64,000 nt of DNA from Bacteroidota bacterium (GCA_023622765.1 JAMNYO010000006.1:1-64000); one strand, 5' to 3'. Shown: positions 32,708 through 41,634, counted from the stretch's first letter. The notes: generated by a model from the letters alone, not told the origin. Made by a program: numbers and translations.

Positions 32708-34186
32708 ATGATGCATGAGAAAGCCAAAGAGCTGGTCATTTACAACACGTTAAGCAGAACAAAAGAGCGATTTGAGCCACTGAACCCACCTTACGTGGGC
32801 ATGTACGTTTGCGGTCCCACCGTGTACAACGATGTCCACCTGGGGAACAGCCGCACGTTCATCTCGTTCGACATGATATACCGGTACCTGATGCATTTAG
32901 GGTACAAGGTGCGTTACGTGCGCAATATCACCGATGCCGGTCACCTGGAGGGTGACCGCGACGAGGGAGACGATAAGTTCGCCAAGCAGGCCAAACTGGA
33001 GCAGTTAGAGCCGATGGAGATCGTGCAGAAGTACACCCTCGCCTTTCACGAGGTGCTTTCGTTGTTCAACACCCTCCCGCCGAGCATCGAGCCTACGGCG
33101 ACAGGCCATATCCTGGAGCAGATCGAGATGATCAAGAAGATCATCGCGGGGGGGTACGCCTACGAGGTAGACGGGTCGGTCTACTTCGACGTGAAGAAGT
33201 ATAGCGAAAAGTACGATTACGGTGTGCTGACCAACCGCAAGCTGGAGGAGCTGATGGAGGGTACCCGCGAGCTGGACGGTCAAGACGAGAAGCGGGGGCG
33301 CCTCGATTTCGCGCTGTGGATCAAGGCGAAGCCCGAAACGCTCATGCAGTGGCCCTCCCCGTGGGGATGGGGATTCCCGGGGTGGCACATCGAATGCTCG
33401 GCCATGAGCACCAAGTACCTAGGTACCCGCTTCGACATACATGGTGGAGGTATGGATTTGCAAGCAACGCACCACACCAACGAAATCGCCCAATCGGAAG
33501 CGTGCAACCACACCGACCCCGTGAAATACTGGGTGCACACCAACATGCTTACCGTTAATGGGGTACGCATGTCCAAAACGGCCGGCAACGGCTTCCTGCC
33601 CAAAGAGCTTTTCTCCGGCGATCACCCCTTGCTGGATAAGGGCTACTCGCCCATGACAGTGCGCTTTTTCATGGCGCAGGCCCACTACCGAAGCACGCTC
33701 GATTTCTCGAACGAAGCGCTTCAAGCCTCCGAGAAAGGATATAAAAGGCTGATGGAGAGCCTGTCGACCTTAGAAAAATTGGAGCCGTCAGACACGCCAA
33801 CCCTCCAGATTGGCGACCTTGAGGCGAAGTGCTACGATGCTATGAACGACGACTTTAACTCTCCCGTTCTGATCGCGCACCTGTTCGAGGGGGTACGGAT
33901 CATCAACTCCGTGAGCGATAAGACAGCGTCTATCGGTAAAGAGGAGCTCGAAACGCTAAAGCGGCTGATGCACACTTTCGTGTTCGATGTACTGGGATTA
34001 ATAGACGAAACGAAAAGCGGGGTCGGAAGCGATGTGATCGAGGGATTGATGAAACTGATCCTCGATATCCGCAAAACAGCGAGGGAGAACAAGGATTGGG
34101 CCATGTCCGACAAGATACGGGACGAGTTGAAAGAGGCCGGGGTAGAGATTAAAGACACCAAGGATGGTGTCGAGTGGCGGCTATAA
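32708..34186 (+). CDS. cysS: Cysteine--tRNA ligase
   Basis: A 492-residue class I aminoacyl-tRNA synthetase that charges tRNA-Cys. It has the zinc/Cys-binding and HIGH-like region MYVCGPTVYNDVHLGNSRT, later zinc ligands in WHIECSAMS and the HHTNEIAQSEA segment, and the KMSKS-like loop VRMSKTAGN. The C-terminal anticodon domain ends normally. Two adjacent ATGs (32708 and 32711) could both start it. Thirteen bases after the stop aroA begins, so the two and the following small genes look like one operon. Confidence 0.95.
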   Translation: MMHEKAKELVIYNTLSRTKERFEPLNPPYVGMYVCGPTVYNDVHLGNSRTFISFDMIYRYLMHLGYKVRYVRNITDAGHLEGDRDEGDDKFAKQAKLEQLEPMEIVQKYTLAFHEVLSLFNTLPPSIEPTATGHILEQIEMIKKIIAGGYAYEVDGSVYFDVKKYSEKYDYGVLTNRKLEELMEGTRELDGQDEKRGRLDFALWIKAKPETLMQWPSPWGWGFPGWHIECSAMSTKYLGTRFDIHGGGMDLQATHHTNEIAQSEACNHTDPVKYWVHTNMLTVNGVRMSKTAGNGFLPKELFSGDHPLLDKGYSPMTVRFFMAQAHYRSTLDFSNEALQASEKGYKRLMESLSTLEKLEPSDTPTLQIGDLEAKCYDAMNDDFNSPVLIAHLFEGVRIINSVSDKTASIGKEELETLKRLMHTFVFDVLGLIDETKSGVGSDVIEGLMKLILDIRKTARENKDWAMSDKIRDELKEAGVEIKDTKDGVEWRL

Positions 34187-34199
34187 ATAATATGTTACA

Positions 34200-35426
34200 A
34201 TGCAAAACCAGTACAGGATTCTTCCACCCGAGGTGATTCAGACCACCGTGCAGCTACCCTCTTCGAAGAGCATAAGCAACCGGGCGCTTATCCTTAACGC
34301 CCTTAGCCTTAGCAACCAGTCGATAAAAAACCTCTCCGATTGCGAAGACACCCAGGTGCTTGTCGACGCGTTCAACTCCAACTCAAACGTTTTCGACGTC
34401 AAAGGTGCCGGAACGGCCATGCGGTTCCTGACCGCCTTCTTGGCCGGGATGGAGGGCGAATGGATATTGAAGGGATCCAAGCGAATGCACGAACGCCCTA
34501 TCCAGCCACTGGTTGAAGCGCTGCAGGCGCTGGGGGCGGACATCGATTACATCGAAAAAGAGGGATTTCCACCCCTCAGAATAAGGGGCAAACAACTTAA
34601 AGGGGGTGAGATTTACTTGGCCGGCAACATCAGCTCGCAATTCATATCGGCACTGCTGATGGTGGCCCCGTTGATGGAAGAGGGGTTGCTGATGCATATC
34701 GAGAAAGAGGTGGTTTCCAGGCCCTACATCGACCTCACCATGAACATGATGGCCAAGTGCGGGGTAAACGCCAAGTGGCGTAACAACGATATCACGGTAA
34801 AACCGCAAAAGTACAAGCCGATCAAGCATGAGGTTGAGGCCGACTGGACAGCCGCCTCCTATTGGTATGAAATGGTGGCGATGCTGCCCGGGTCGGAAGT
34901 ACACCTAAAGGGGCTGGAAAAATCAAGCCTACAGGGAGACTCGAACGTCACCTCCCTGTTCACCGAATTGGGGGTAAGTACCCGCTTCGTCAGTGATGGG
35001 ATCGTGATACGAAACGTTAAACAGAAAACGAAGAAGTTCTTTCACGACTTCACGAAAGAGCCTGACTTAGCACAGACGCTTGCGGCTACCTGCTGCTTCC
35101 TTCGCGTACCCTTCCTGTTTTCAGGCGTCCAAAGCTTGAAAATCAAGGAGACCGACCGGATAGATGCACTCATCAACGAACTGAAAAAGTTGGGGTTCAT
35201 GCTCCAGGAAAACGAAACCGGCATGCTCGAGTGGAGTGGTGAGCGCTGCGAACCCGAAGAGGATCCCGTGATAGACACCTACGACGACCACCGCATGGCC
35301 ATGTCGATGGCTCCCGGTGCCATCACTTTCGGCTCGCTGCGAATGAATGACCCGCACGTGGTCTCAAAATCATACCCCAATTTCTGGAACGACTTGCAGC
35401 AAGCGGGATTCACCATTGAAAAGTAA
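34200..35426 (+). CDS. aroA: 3-phosphoshikimate 1-carboxyvinyltransferase (EPSP synthase)
   Basis: Transfers enolpyruvyl from PEP to shikimate-3-phosphate. The 408-residue protein is slightly shorter than the ~427 of enterobacterial AroA. Motifs seen: LPSSKSISNRALILNAL with the catalytic Lys, GAGTAMRFLTAFLAG, ISSQFISALLM, and KIKETDRIDALINELKKLG; a DDHRMAMSMA motif carries late active-site residues. It lies apart from the attenuated aromatic operon at 15.9-19.9 kb, so chorismate supply is not under that leader. It is followed within 7 bases by the small membrane protein gene. Confidence 0.94.
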   Translation: MQNQYRILPPEVIQTTVQLPSSKSISNRALILNALSLSNQSIKNLSDCEDTQVLVDAFNSNSNVFDVKGAGTAMRFLTAFLAGMEGEWILKGSKRMHERPIQPLVEALQALGADIDYIEKEGFPPLRIRGKQLKGGEIYLAGNISSQFISALLMVAPLMEEGLLMHIEKEVVSRPYIDLTMNMMAKCGVNAKWRNNDITVKPQKYKPIKHEVEADWTAASYWYEMVAMLPGSEVHLKGLEKSSLQGDSNVTSLFTELGVSTRFVSDGIVIRNVKQKTKKFFHDFTKEPDLAQTLAATCCFLRVPFLFSGVQSLKIKETDRIDALINELKKLGFMLQENETGMLEWSGERCEPEEDPVIDTYDDHRMAMSMAPGAITFGSLRMNDPHVVSKSYPNFWNDLQQAGFTIEK

Positions 35427-35433
35427 CGCGACC

Positions 35434-35727
35434 ATGCAAATCGTCTACCTCTTTATCGGCCTCGTCCTCTTTTTTTTCGTCGCCCTCGCGATCACCAACC
35501 ACGTACAACGTAAAAGAGGCAACACCAAGGAGCGGGAAACCGCCCCACCCCCCATCGATTTAAGCATCGGTTGTTGCGGTGCACACGAGGTATGCGAGAG
35601 GGCAAACCTGATTAAAGCGTCGAGGGAAAAGGCGGAACAGTTCAACGATGAAGAGCTGGACAATTACGCGCACCGTACCTCCCTCGAATACACTGAGGAA
35701 GAGGCAAAAGAGTTCCGTGAGGTATGA
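35434..35727 (+). CDS. Small membrane protein with a CCxxHxxC motif
   Basis: A 97-residue protein: one N-terminal membrane helix (about residues 2-22, LFIGLVLFFFVALAI), a basic stretch, then DLSIGCCGAHEVCERAN with two adjacent Cys, a His and a third Cys within eight residues, and an acidic C-terminus. The CCGAHEVC cluster looks like a possible metal or redox site. I do not recognise a named family, though similar proteins seem widespread in Bacteroidales. The stop codon overlaps the start of the ABC-3 metal permease gene as ATGA, so the two are coupled. Confidence 0.75.
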   Translation: MQIVYLFIGLVLFFFVALAITNHVQRKRGNTKERETAPPPIDLSIGCCGAHEVCERANLIKASREKAEQFNDEELDNYAHRTSLEYTEEEAKEFREV

Positions 35728-36551
35728 ATGGTATCGAGTTATTACAATACGCGTTCTTCCGGAACGCGTTGCTGGGCAGCCTCTTAGCTAGCATCGCATG
35801 TGGTATCATCGGTACATACGTGGTCACCCGAAGGTTGGTATTCATCAGTGGAGGCATTACACACGCATCGTTCGGGGGATTGGGTATCGGCTTCTACTTT
35901 AACCTCCCTCCCATCCCCTCCGCCATGACCTTCTCAATCTTATCGGCGTTCGGCATCCAGTGGCTCTCCAGGAGACAGGGCGTACGGGAAGACTCCGCCA
36001 TCGCGGTCTTCTGGTCATTAGGCATGGCCATCGGCATCGTGCTGACCTTCCTTTCACCCGGTTACGCCCCCAACCTTTCAGAGTACCTCTTCGGCAATAT
36101 CCTAACCATCAGCCGCCGGGACATCATTGCCCTAGCTCTACTATCGGTCTTGCTGCTGCTCTTCTTCTCGTTCTGCTTCCGCGCAATCGTTTCGGTTTCG
36201 TTCGACACCGAGTTCGCCCGCACGCGCCGCTTACCCACCCAGTTTATCGAGTACGCGATGATGCTGTTTATAGCCGTTACCATCGTGCTGAGCATCCGCC
36301 TGGTGGGTATCGTCCTGCTGATGTCGCTGATCACGGTACCCCAAATGACCGCCAACCTGTTCACCGTGAACTACGCTAAAATCATCTCGCTCTCCATCCT
36401 GTTCAGTTTCGTGGGGTGCGTGGCAGGCCTCATCCTCTCCTACTACCTGAACGTACCCTCCGGCGCGTTCATCATCTTCGTGCTTATCGTGATGTTTTTC
36501 ATCGCGAAAGCCATCCGAGCGATCGCAGCCTCAAAGCGCGTTCAAGGCTAA
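35724..36551 (+). CDS. Metal ABC transporter permease (ABC-3/ZnuB family)
   Basis: A 275-residue inner-membrane protein with about eight helices. LLGSLLASIACGIIGTYVVTRR and GGITHASFGGLGIGFYF are the ABC-3 permease signature, and RLVGIVLLMSLITVPQMTA holds the EAA-like ATPase contact. Relatives transport zinc, manganese or iron. No ATPase or binding-protein gene is adjacent, so those must be elsewhere. The upstream Cys-motif membrane protein is translationally coupled to it. The 157 bases after it hold no gene. Confidence 0.88.
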   Translation: MNGIELLQYAFFRNALLGSLLASIACGIIGTYVVTRRLVFISGGITHASFGGLGIGFYFNLPPIPSAMTFSILSAFGIQWLSRRQGVREDSAIAVFWSLGMAIGIVLTFLSPGYAPNLSEYLFGNILTISRRDIIALALLSVLLLLFFSFCFRAIVSVSFDTEFARTRRLPTQFIEYAMMLFIAVTIVLSIRLVGIVLLMSLITVPQMTANLFTVNYAKIISLSILFSFVGCVAGLILSYYLNVPSGAFIIFVLIVMFFIAKAIRAIAASKRVQG

Positions 36552-36708
36552 CCCCAATCGTCGCAGCCTGTCCCAAGTAAAACCATAATTGTATCTTGAA
36601 GTACCATCGGGGATAACTCCCGCCCCAATAAAGCAATAAAAGTCGGTTTTTCGGGTTATATACATTAACAACCTTTATTGGTAGGTTTATCGTATTTTCT
36701 GCTTTCAA

Positions 36709-38778
36709 GTGCACACGAGACTCCATATCAACCTCCTCTTTACCGGGTGGGCCTGCCTCCTCTGCGCGGGATGCTCCCCCCTCGTGAATACCCGTGGTAG
36801 CCGGGCGTATCACGAGTTCACCACCCGTTACAACGTGTACCATAACGCGGAGAAGGCGTACCACGAGATACTGGACAAGCAGTTGGAAAGTTTCCAGGAC
36901 GACTATACAGAACTGCTCCCGCTCTATCCTTCTCCACGGAGCACATCCGAAAGCGGCGGGGTGCGCTCTTTGGGGCGAGGGGGACCGTTCGATGGGGTAA
37001 TCCAAAAAACCGAGAAGGCCATCCGGGAGCACTCCATCACGGCGAAACCGAGGCGAGATCCATCGGTTAGGTTGTCGCCCGAGTATCGGCGGTGGCTACA
37101 ACAAAACGAGTTCAACCCGTTCATCCACAACGCCTGGCTACTGATGGGTAAAGCCCACTTACAAAACGGCCACCCCGAGAACGCGCTCACGGTATTCAAC
37201 GAGGTGATACGCGTCTTTGGTCCCGAGAGCGATGCTGCACGAGAGGCGCGGGTCTGGATGGTGCGTGCCTACACCGAGCTGGGTAGGCTCCACGAGGCGG
37301 AGCAGGCCATCCACGCGTTAAAGCTCACGCCCCTGCCCTCCCATCTGGAAAAGGTGTTCTTAGAGGTGCAAGTCCAATACCTAATGGAAAAGGGGGAATA
37401 TGCCGCGGCCATTCCCTTCCTGAGAGAGGCTATCAATAAGGAGAAGCGAATCAAACAGGTAAAGCGGTGGCAGTTCCTGTTGGGGCAGCTCCACACGCTG
37501 GTGGGCGAAACCGAAACGGCACGACAAACCTTCACCCGCTTAAAGAAGCTCGACACCCCAAAGGAAATGCTTCAGCAGACCATAGCCTATCAAGCGGCAT
37601 TAACCTCCGATAGCGACTCCCTGTTCCACGCCCTGAAAAGCAGCCTCGTGGAGACGGCTACGCTAGCATATACGACAACACCAGCCGGGCAGTTCACCAG
37701 CGACAGCGTGAACCTACGCCCCCTGCCCCAATCCTACGCTACCCTGTTTCAACCAGACGCATCAGCGTCCACCCCCTACCGCGATGGTCACTGGGATTTC
37801 TTCCGAACCCGATGGGAGCGGGGGGCGATCGACCTTCCCAAAAGCGATAGCGGTAGCCTACCGATAAGTGCAGCGGTTCAATTCAGTAGCGACAGGGATA
37901 CTGTCCACCTGCTCCTGCTCATGCCCAAACAGAATAACTGGGACAGGGAGCAACTCCTATACGCCGTGGCCGATTACACCTTTAGCCGCTATCAACTCCG
38001 CTCGTTCGATTTCACGCTCATCCCGTTGCCTCACGGGGAAGCCCTCGCCATACACCCCTTCCGAACGTACGACGACGCGATACGGTACGCCCATGACATG
38101 GAACAGGAGTCGCCGCTCATGATGAGCCGCCCGGAAAAGATACAGGCCATACCGATCTCGGAGAGCAACCTTGCCCTCCTACAACAAGGCGCATCAATGG
38201 ACGACTACCTGCTCCTCGTGGAGAGCCGCATCATTTCGCCTGGAAAAGGGTCACCAACTGAGGAAAAGACCGTACCTTTGAAGGCGGAAAAGAGTGTTTC
38301 ACCAGGAACAACAACGCGTAACAGCGTACTGGAACGGGCAGAACGAGCAGAACGCACTGATTCCACGACGGAGGCCGAGAAACTCGCTGTCGAACCGAAA
38401 GTCATGGAAGAGGTCGCACCAAAAGCGACAGAGGAGGTTGCTCCGGAGGCTGTGCAAGAAATTACCCCGAAAGCTGCAGATGAGATTGCTACAAAAACCC
38501 TGGAGCATGCCGTTCCAAGTGAGTCAGGCACCCGGTACGCACCCGTTTCACCCGAGGAGTTGAAGCTGCGCCTTCAGCAGAAAGAGACGGAAGCGCTTAG
38601 CCAAACTGGTAGCTCAACCAACCAAAAAAGCCGCGCGCGACTGCTAAAAGAGAAGGAGCGGGAACGAAAAAAGCGCCTTCAACAACAACAGGGAGAGCTG
38701 AAAAAGCGTCAAAAAGAGCGAGAGAAACTACTCAAGCAGCGAGAGAAAGAGAGGAAGCGAACAATCAAATCGCAGTAA
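36709..38778 (+). CDS. TPR lipoprotein, PorW/SprE-like N-terminus
   Basis: A 689-residue lipoprotein with GTG start; an in-frame TAG at 36682 and no nearer ATG support it. Lipobox LLCAGC puts the lipidated Cys near residue 22. NTRGSRAYHEFTTRYNVYHN resembles the start of PorW/SprE, a gliding and type IX secretion lipoprotein. TPR-like helices cover about residues 135-310. The last 200 residues are low complexity: alternating EEVAPKATEEVAPEAVQEI units, then a highly charged Lys/Arg/Glu coiled-coil tail. Whether it takes part in secretion is inference from the N-terminus only. The gene precedes rdgB by 61 bases. Confidence 0.75.
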   Translation: MHTRLHINLLFTGWACLLCAGCSPLVNTRGSRAYHEFTTRYNVYHNAEKAYHEILDKQLESFQDDYTELLPLYPSPRSTSESGGVRSLGRGGPFDGVIQKTEKAIREHSITAKPRRDPSVRLSPEYRRWLQQNEFNPFIHNAWLLMGKAHLQNGHPENALTVFNEVIRVFGPESDAAREARVWMVRAYTELGRLHEAEQAIHALKLTPLPSHLEKVFLEVQVQYLMEKGEYAAAIPFLREAINKEKRIKQVKRWQFLLGQLHTLVGETETARQTFTRLKKLDTPKEMLQQTIAYQAALTSDSDSLFHALKSSLVETATLAYTTTPAGQFTSDSVNLRPLPQSYATLFQPDASASTPYRDGHWDFFRTRWERGAIDLPKSDSGSLPISAAVQFSSDRDTVHLLLLMPKQNNWDREQLLYAVADYTFSRYQLRSFDFTLIPLPHGEALAIHPFRTYDDAIRYAHDMEQESPLMMSRPEKIQAIPISESNLALLQQGASMDDYLLLVESRIISPGKGSPTEEKTVPLKAEKSVSPGTTTRNSVLERAERAERTDSTTEAEKLAVEPKVMEEVAPKATEEVAPEAVQEITPKAADEIATKTLEHAVPSESGTRYAPVSPEELKLRLQQKETEALSQTGSSTNQKSRARLLKEKERERKKRLQQQQGELKKRQKEREKLLKQREKERKRTIKSQ

Positions 38779-38839
38779 AGGTGGAAGCTGAGCGACAAAC
38801 AACGACCAAAAAAGTAAAAAACGATACATTACCAAACAT

Positions 38840-39448
38840 ATGAACAACACCAAGATCAAGCCAATTGTTTTCGCGACCCACAACGCGAACAAGCTTGCCG
38901 AGATACGGGAAATCGCGAGGGGAGAGGTAGAGGTGCTGGGACTCACCGATATCGGTTGTCACGACGAGATCGATGAAACGGGCAATACCCTCGAAGAGAA
39001 CGCGCTCATAAAAGCGAGGCAGGTGAAAGAGCGGTACGGGTACGACTGCTTCGCCGATGATACCGGGCTGGAAGTGGACGCGCTGAACGGCGTGCCCGGC
39101 ATCTATTCCGCCCGTTACGCCGGCCCATCGTGCGACTCGGAGGCGAACATGCAAAAGATGCTCACGGTGTTGCAGGGGATTGACGACCGATCGGCACAAT
39201 TCCGCACCGTGATCGCCCTGGTGGCAAATGACGAAGAACATCTCTTCGAGGGAATCATCAGGGGGCAGATCACACGTGAAAAGCGAGGCAACAAGGGGTT
39301 CGGGTATGATCCGATCTTCGTACCTGAAGGGTACGACCTCACGTTTGCTGAGATGGAGGCATCGGTCAAGAACCGGGTCAGCCACCGCGCACTCGCCATG
39401 GCCAAGCTGATCGAGTTTCTTTTAATAAGGAAAAATCGTTACCTTTGA
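38840..39448 (+). CDS. rdgB: Non-canonical purine NTP pyrophosphatase (RdgB/HAM1)
   Basis: Hydrolyses dITP, ITP and XTP to monophosphates to keep them out of DNA. The 202-residue product has VFATHNANKLAEI at the N-terminus, DDTGLEVDALNGVPGIYSARY around residue 75 with the catalytic Asp, GFGYDPIF, and SHRALAMAKL. The last two codons and stop (TAC CTT TGA) double as the -7 box of the next gene. Likely translated with the upstream TPR lipoprotein gene. Confidence 0.93.
   Translation: MNNTKIKPIVFATHNANKLAEIREIARGEVEVLGLTDIGCHDEIDETGNTLEENALIKARQVKERYGYDCFADDTGLEVDALNGVPGIYSARYAGPSCDSEANMQKMLTVLQGIDDRSAQFRTVIALVANDEEHLFEGIIRGQITREKRGNKGFGYDPIFVPEGYDLTFAEMEASVKNRVSHRALAMAKLIEFLLIRKNRYL
39440..39447 (+). 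promoter_or_regulatory. -7 box inside the rdgB stop
   Basis: TACCTTTG fits TAnnTTTG and spans the last codons and stop of rdgB. The next gene starts at 39482, leaving a 30-base leader. Confidence 0.55.
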
Positions 39449-39481
39449 GACTGAAACCTTCACATTAAAAAACTATTCGCT

Positions 39482-40543
39482 ATGGCATCCAACATTCGCA
39501 CAGGCATCATCGGCTACGGGCTCTCCGGCCGCGTTTTTCACGCCCCCTTCATCGACGTGGTCGAAGGATACGAACTCTCCAAGATAAGCACCGCGAATCC
39601 CGAGCGGATGGCGTTAGCTAAAGAGCGGTACCCCTCCACCGAGATCGTACCCGGTGGCAAAGAGATCATCGAGGATCCCAACATCGACCTGGTGCTGGTC
39701 ACCTCGCCCAATACCGACCACTTCCGTTGGGCAAAAGAGGCGCTCCTCGCGGGGAAGCACGCGGTGGTCGAAAAGCCATTCACCATTGACGTGGCGGAAG
39801 CCGATGAGCTGATCGACATTGCGAAGAGACAGAAAAAAATCCTTACCGTCTACCATAACCGCCGCTTCACGAGCGACACCAAAACGGTCAAGAGGCTGCT
39901 CGACAGCGGGTTGCTGGGAGAGATCGTCGACTACGAGACCCATTTCGATCGATTCCGCCTCGATCCTCGCCCCCGTGGTGCATGGCGCGAAGAAGCACTA
40001 CCCGGTTCGGGGATTTTCTACGACCTGGGATCGCACCTGATCGATCAGGCGCTCTGGTTCTTCGGTATGCCAACGGCCGTCACCGCCGAGATTAACAGCC
40101 AGCGTCCATGGGCGCAGATGGACGACCACTTCGACGTCCGCCTGCATTACCCAACATTCACCGCGACCCTGAAATCGGGCATGATCTGCCGCCGACCGGG
40201 TCCCACCTACCTGCTGCACGGGAGAAACGGGTCGTTCGTGAAGTATGGGCTTGACGTACAGGAAGCCACGCTCGATGGCGGTGCCAAGCCCATCGGGAAA
40301 GAGTGGGGCCGCGAGCCAGAAGAGATTTGGGGAACCCTCAACGTAGAATACAAGGGGGTAAAGATCCAGGGAAAAATAGAGAGTGAACATGGCGATTATC
40401 GGGAATACTTCATCAACCTCCGTGATGCCATCCACGGGAAAGCGGAACTCGCGGTAAAGCCTGAAGAGGCCCGCGAAGTGATGCGCATCATTGAACTCGC
40501 GTTCCAAAGCAGCGAAGAAAAAAGAACCATCGAAGTCAAGTAA
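39482..40543 (+). CDS. Gfo/Idh/MocA-family oxidoreductase
   Basis: A 353-residue NAD(P)-dependent oxidoreductase. The Rossmann fold starts IIGYGLSGRVFHAPFI; this SGRVFHAPF form is that of the YhhX/YdgJ group. VVEKPFTIDVAEADEL holds the conserved EKP Lys, and the C-terminal alpha/beta domain has GIFYDLGSHLIDQAL with the usual catalytic His. Family members oxidise sugars, inositols or their derivatives; the substrate is unknown. It is spaced 27 bases from a small protein gene downstream. Confidence 0.9.
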   Translation: MASNIRTGIIGYGLSGRVFHAPFIDVVEGYELSKISTANPERMALAKERYPSTEIVPGGKEIIEDPNIDLVLVTSPNTDHFRWAKEALLAGKHAVVEKPFTIDVAEADELIDIAKRQKKILTVYHNRRFTSDTKTVKRLLDSGLLGEIVDYETHFDRFRLDPRPRGAWREEALPGSGIFYDLGSHLIDQALWFFGMPTAVTAEINSQRPWAQMDDHFDVRLHYPTFTATLKSGMICRRPGPTYLLHGRNGSFVKYGLDVQEATLDGGAKPIGKEWGREPEEIWGTLNVEYKGVKIQGKIESEHGDYREYFINLRDAIHGKAELAVKPEEAREVMRIIELAFQSSEEKRTIEVK

Positions 40544-40570
40544 TACTCATTAATAGTAAAGGTACAGATT

Positions 40571-40789
40571 ATGGGACACGATGCACTTAAGTTAGAACTC
40601 ATCGAGTGGCTTGTCCGGCTTGAAGACGATGAAGTGATCCGTTACCTTAAAACAGTAAAGGATAACGAACAGGATCATGATTGGTGGAACACATTGACCG
40701 ATGAACAGAAGGAAGGAATCGAAAGAGGACTAAGAGATATTGATGAGGGACGAACCGTTCCACACGAAGAGGTAAAGCATCGCAAATAA
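40571..40789 (+). CDS. Small antitoxin-like protein without an adjacent toxin
   Basis: A 72-residue, acidic, helical protein. The C-terminal phrase LTDEQKEGIERGLRDIDEGR followed by VPHEEV is typical of small antitoxin-like proteins encoded before RelE/ParE-type toxins in Bacteroidota. No toxin frame follows; instead a sigma-factor remnant begins 18 bases downstream. It may be an orphan or a remnant of a toxin-antitoxin pair. The start ATG 40571 is 27 bases after the oxidoreductase gene. Confidence 0.6.
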   Translation: MGHDALKLELIEWLVRLEDDEVIRYLKTVKDNEQDHDWWNTLTDEQKEGIERGLRDIDEGRTVPHEEVKHRK

Positions 40790-40806
40790 AATCTACATCA
40801 AAAACA

Positions 40807-40908
40807 ATGACTCGGCTAGAAAAACAGTTCTCCAACTATTTCCACGCGCACTACCGCCCGCTTTGCCTCCACGCCCTGCACTTCATGGCTGACGTGAAGG
40901 AAGAATAG
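40807..40908 (+). pseudogene. Truncated ECF RNA polymerase sigma factor
   Basis: A 33-codon frame reading MTRLEKQFSNYFHAHYRP then LCLHALHFMADVKEE and stop. The stretch YFHAHYRPLCLHALHFMADV matches the start of region 2 of Bacteroidota ECF sigma factors (typical form YYxPLCxYALxxxGD). The rest of the sigma factor is absent: the next gene ends, convergent, 28 bases later. So it is a remnant and not a full gene. Confidence 0.6.
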
Positions 40909-40936
40909 GTAGAGCGTGCAAAAATGGAAGTGCGAA

Positions 40937-41533
40937 TTACTCAGAATAGTACGCCTCCAGCTTGACGACTACTTCATTGAGTCGTGCGACCGCGGCAGCA
41001 GCAATTTTATCGGAAGCGCCTCGCTTGAACAGCTGCGTATACCTTTTGTCAACCAGGATGTCTTTCCCGGAAAACATTGTTAAATTGAGGTTGCGAGGGG
41101 ACTCTTGCTGCCTTTCAAAATAGCTCTTCTCCATAAACTGGATGTTGCTAATAGAGAGGTCACAAGAAGCATCCCGATACGCGAAAGAGATATCGTAGGT
41201 CATGTACATACCAAACACGTGGAGCACGCTGGATTCAATATCCAGGTAATCGGTAACCCTACATACCACGGTATCCTCGGTATTCTTCAAGAAAGCTCCC
41301 TTGTAAGGATTCAGCTCGCGATCCATGAAAAAGTAGGTGCGGGTAAGATACTCTTTCTTATCGATGTCCACATCAAAGCAGTAGGTGAACGTGACCTCTT
41401 CGCCCACCACGGGGATAGAGTCAGTTGAGAAAGGAATTGACCGCGCGTAACCCGTCAAGGTACAAAGCCAAAGTACTACCATACCAAACGTCACGCCAAC
41501 AGTTCTCCTTTTTGAAAATAGTTGAGTAGCCAT
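40937..41533 (-). CDS. Exported DUF4468-like protein
   Basis: A 198-residue product with a signal peptide (hydrophobic VGVTFGMVVLWLCTLTGYA). The mature part, FTYCFDVDIDKKEYLTRTYF through YDISFAYRDASCDLSISNI, resembles DUF4468, a fold with TBP-like topology found in Bacteroidota and without known function. The frame is open upstream to 41674, but the minus-strand -7 box at 41557-41564 lies inside that extension, so ATG 41533 is preferred. It is divergent from aspA. Confidence 0.68.
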   Translation of the reverse strand: MATQLFSKRRTVGVTFGMVVLWLCTLTGYARSIPFSTDSIPVVGEEVTFTYCFDVDIDKKEYLTRTYFFMDRELNPYKGAFLKNTEDTVVCRVTDYLDIESSVLHVFGMYMTYDISFAYRDASCDLSISNIQFMEKSYFERQQESPRNLNLTMFSGKDILVDKRYTQLFKRGASDKIAAAAVARLNEVVVKLEAYYSE

Positions 41534-41556
41534 AGATTCAAATTTTATTGTTGAAA

Positions 41557-41564
41557 CAAAAATA
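41557..41564 (-). promoter_or_regulatory. -7 box for the DUF4468-like gene
   Basis: TATTTTTG on the minus strand matches TAnnTTTG, 23 bases before the ATG. A TTG about 17 bases upstream may be the -33 element. Confidence 0.55.
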
Positions 41565-41593
41565 GAAAAAAAAACGATGCGCAATCGATTTTT

Positions 41594-41634
41594 CCCCTTG
41601 CACTTGTGAAAAGCGGTTTTTTCATGTACTTTTG
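41594..41634 (+). promoter_or_regulatory. aspA promoter, copy two of the shared 41-bp module
   Basis: Aligns without gaps to 5887-5927 with 36 of 41 identical bases, ending in TACTTTTG (41627-41634). GAAAA and TTTTC form the same dyad as in copy one. The leader to ATG 41657 is about 20 bases. Confidence 0.7.

Noticed and set aside
36625..36681. Inverted repeat CCAATAAAG / CTTTATTGG upstream of the TPR lipoprotein
   Set aside because: Only 9 bp with a 39-base loop in AT-rich DNA; plausible by chance.
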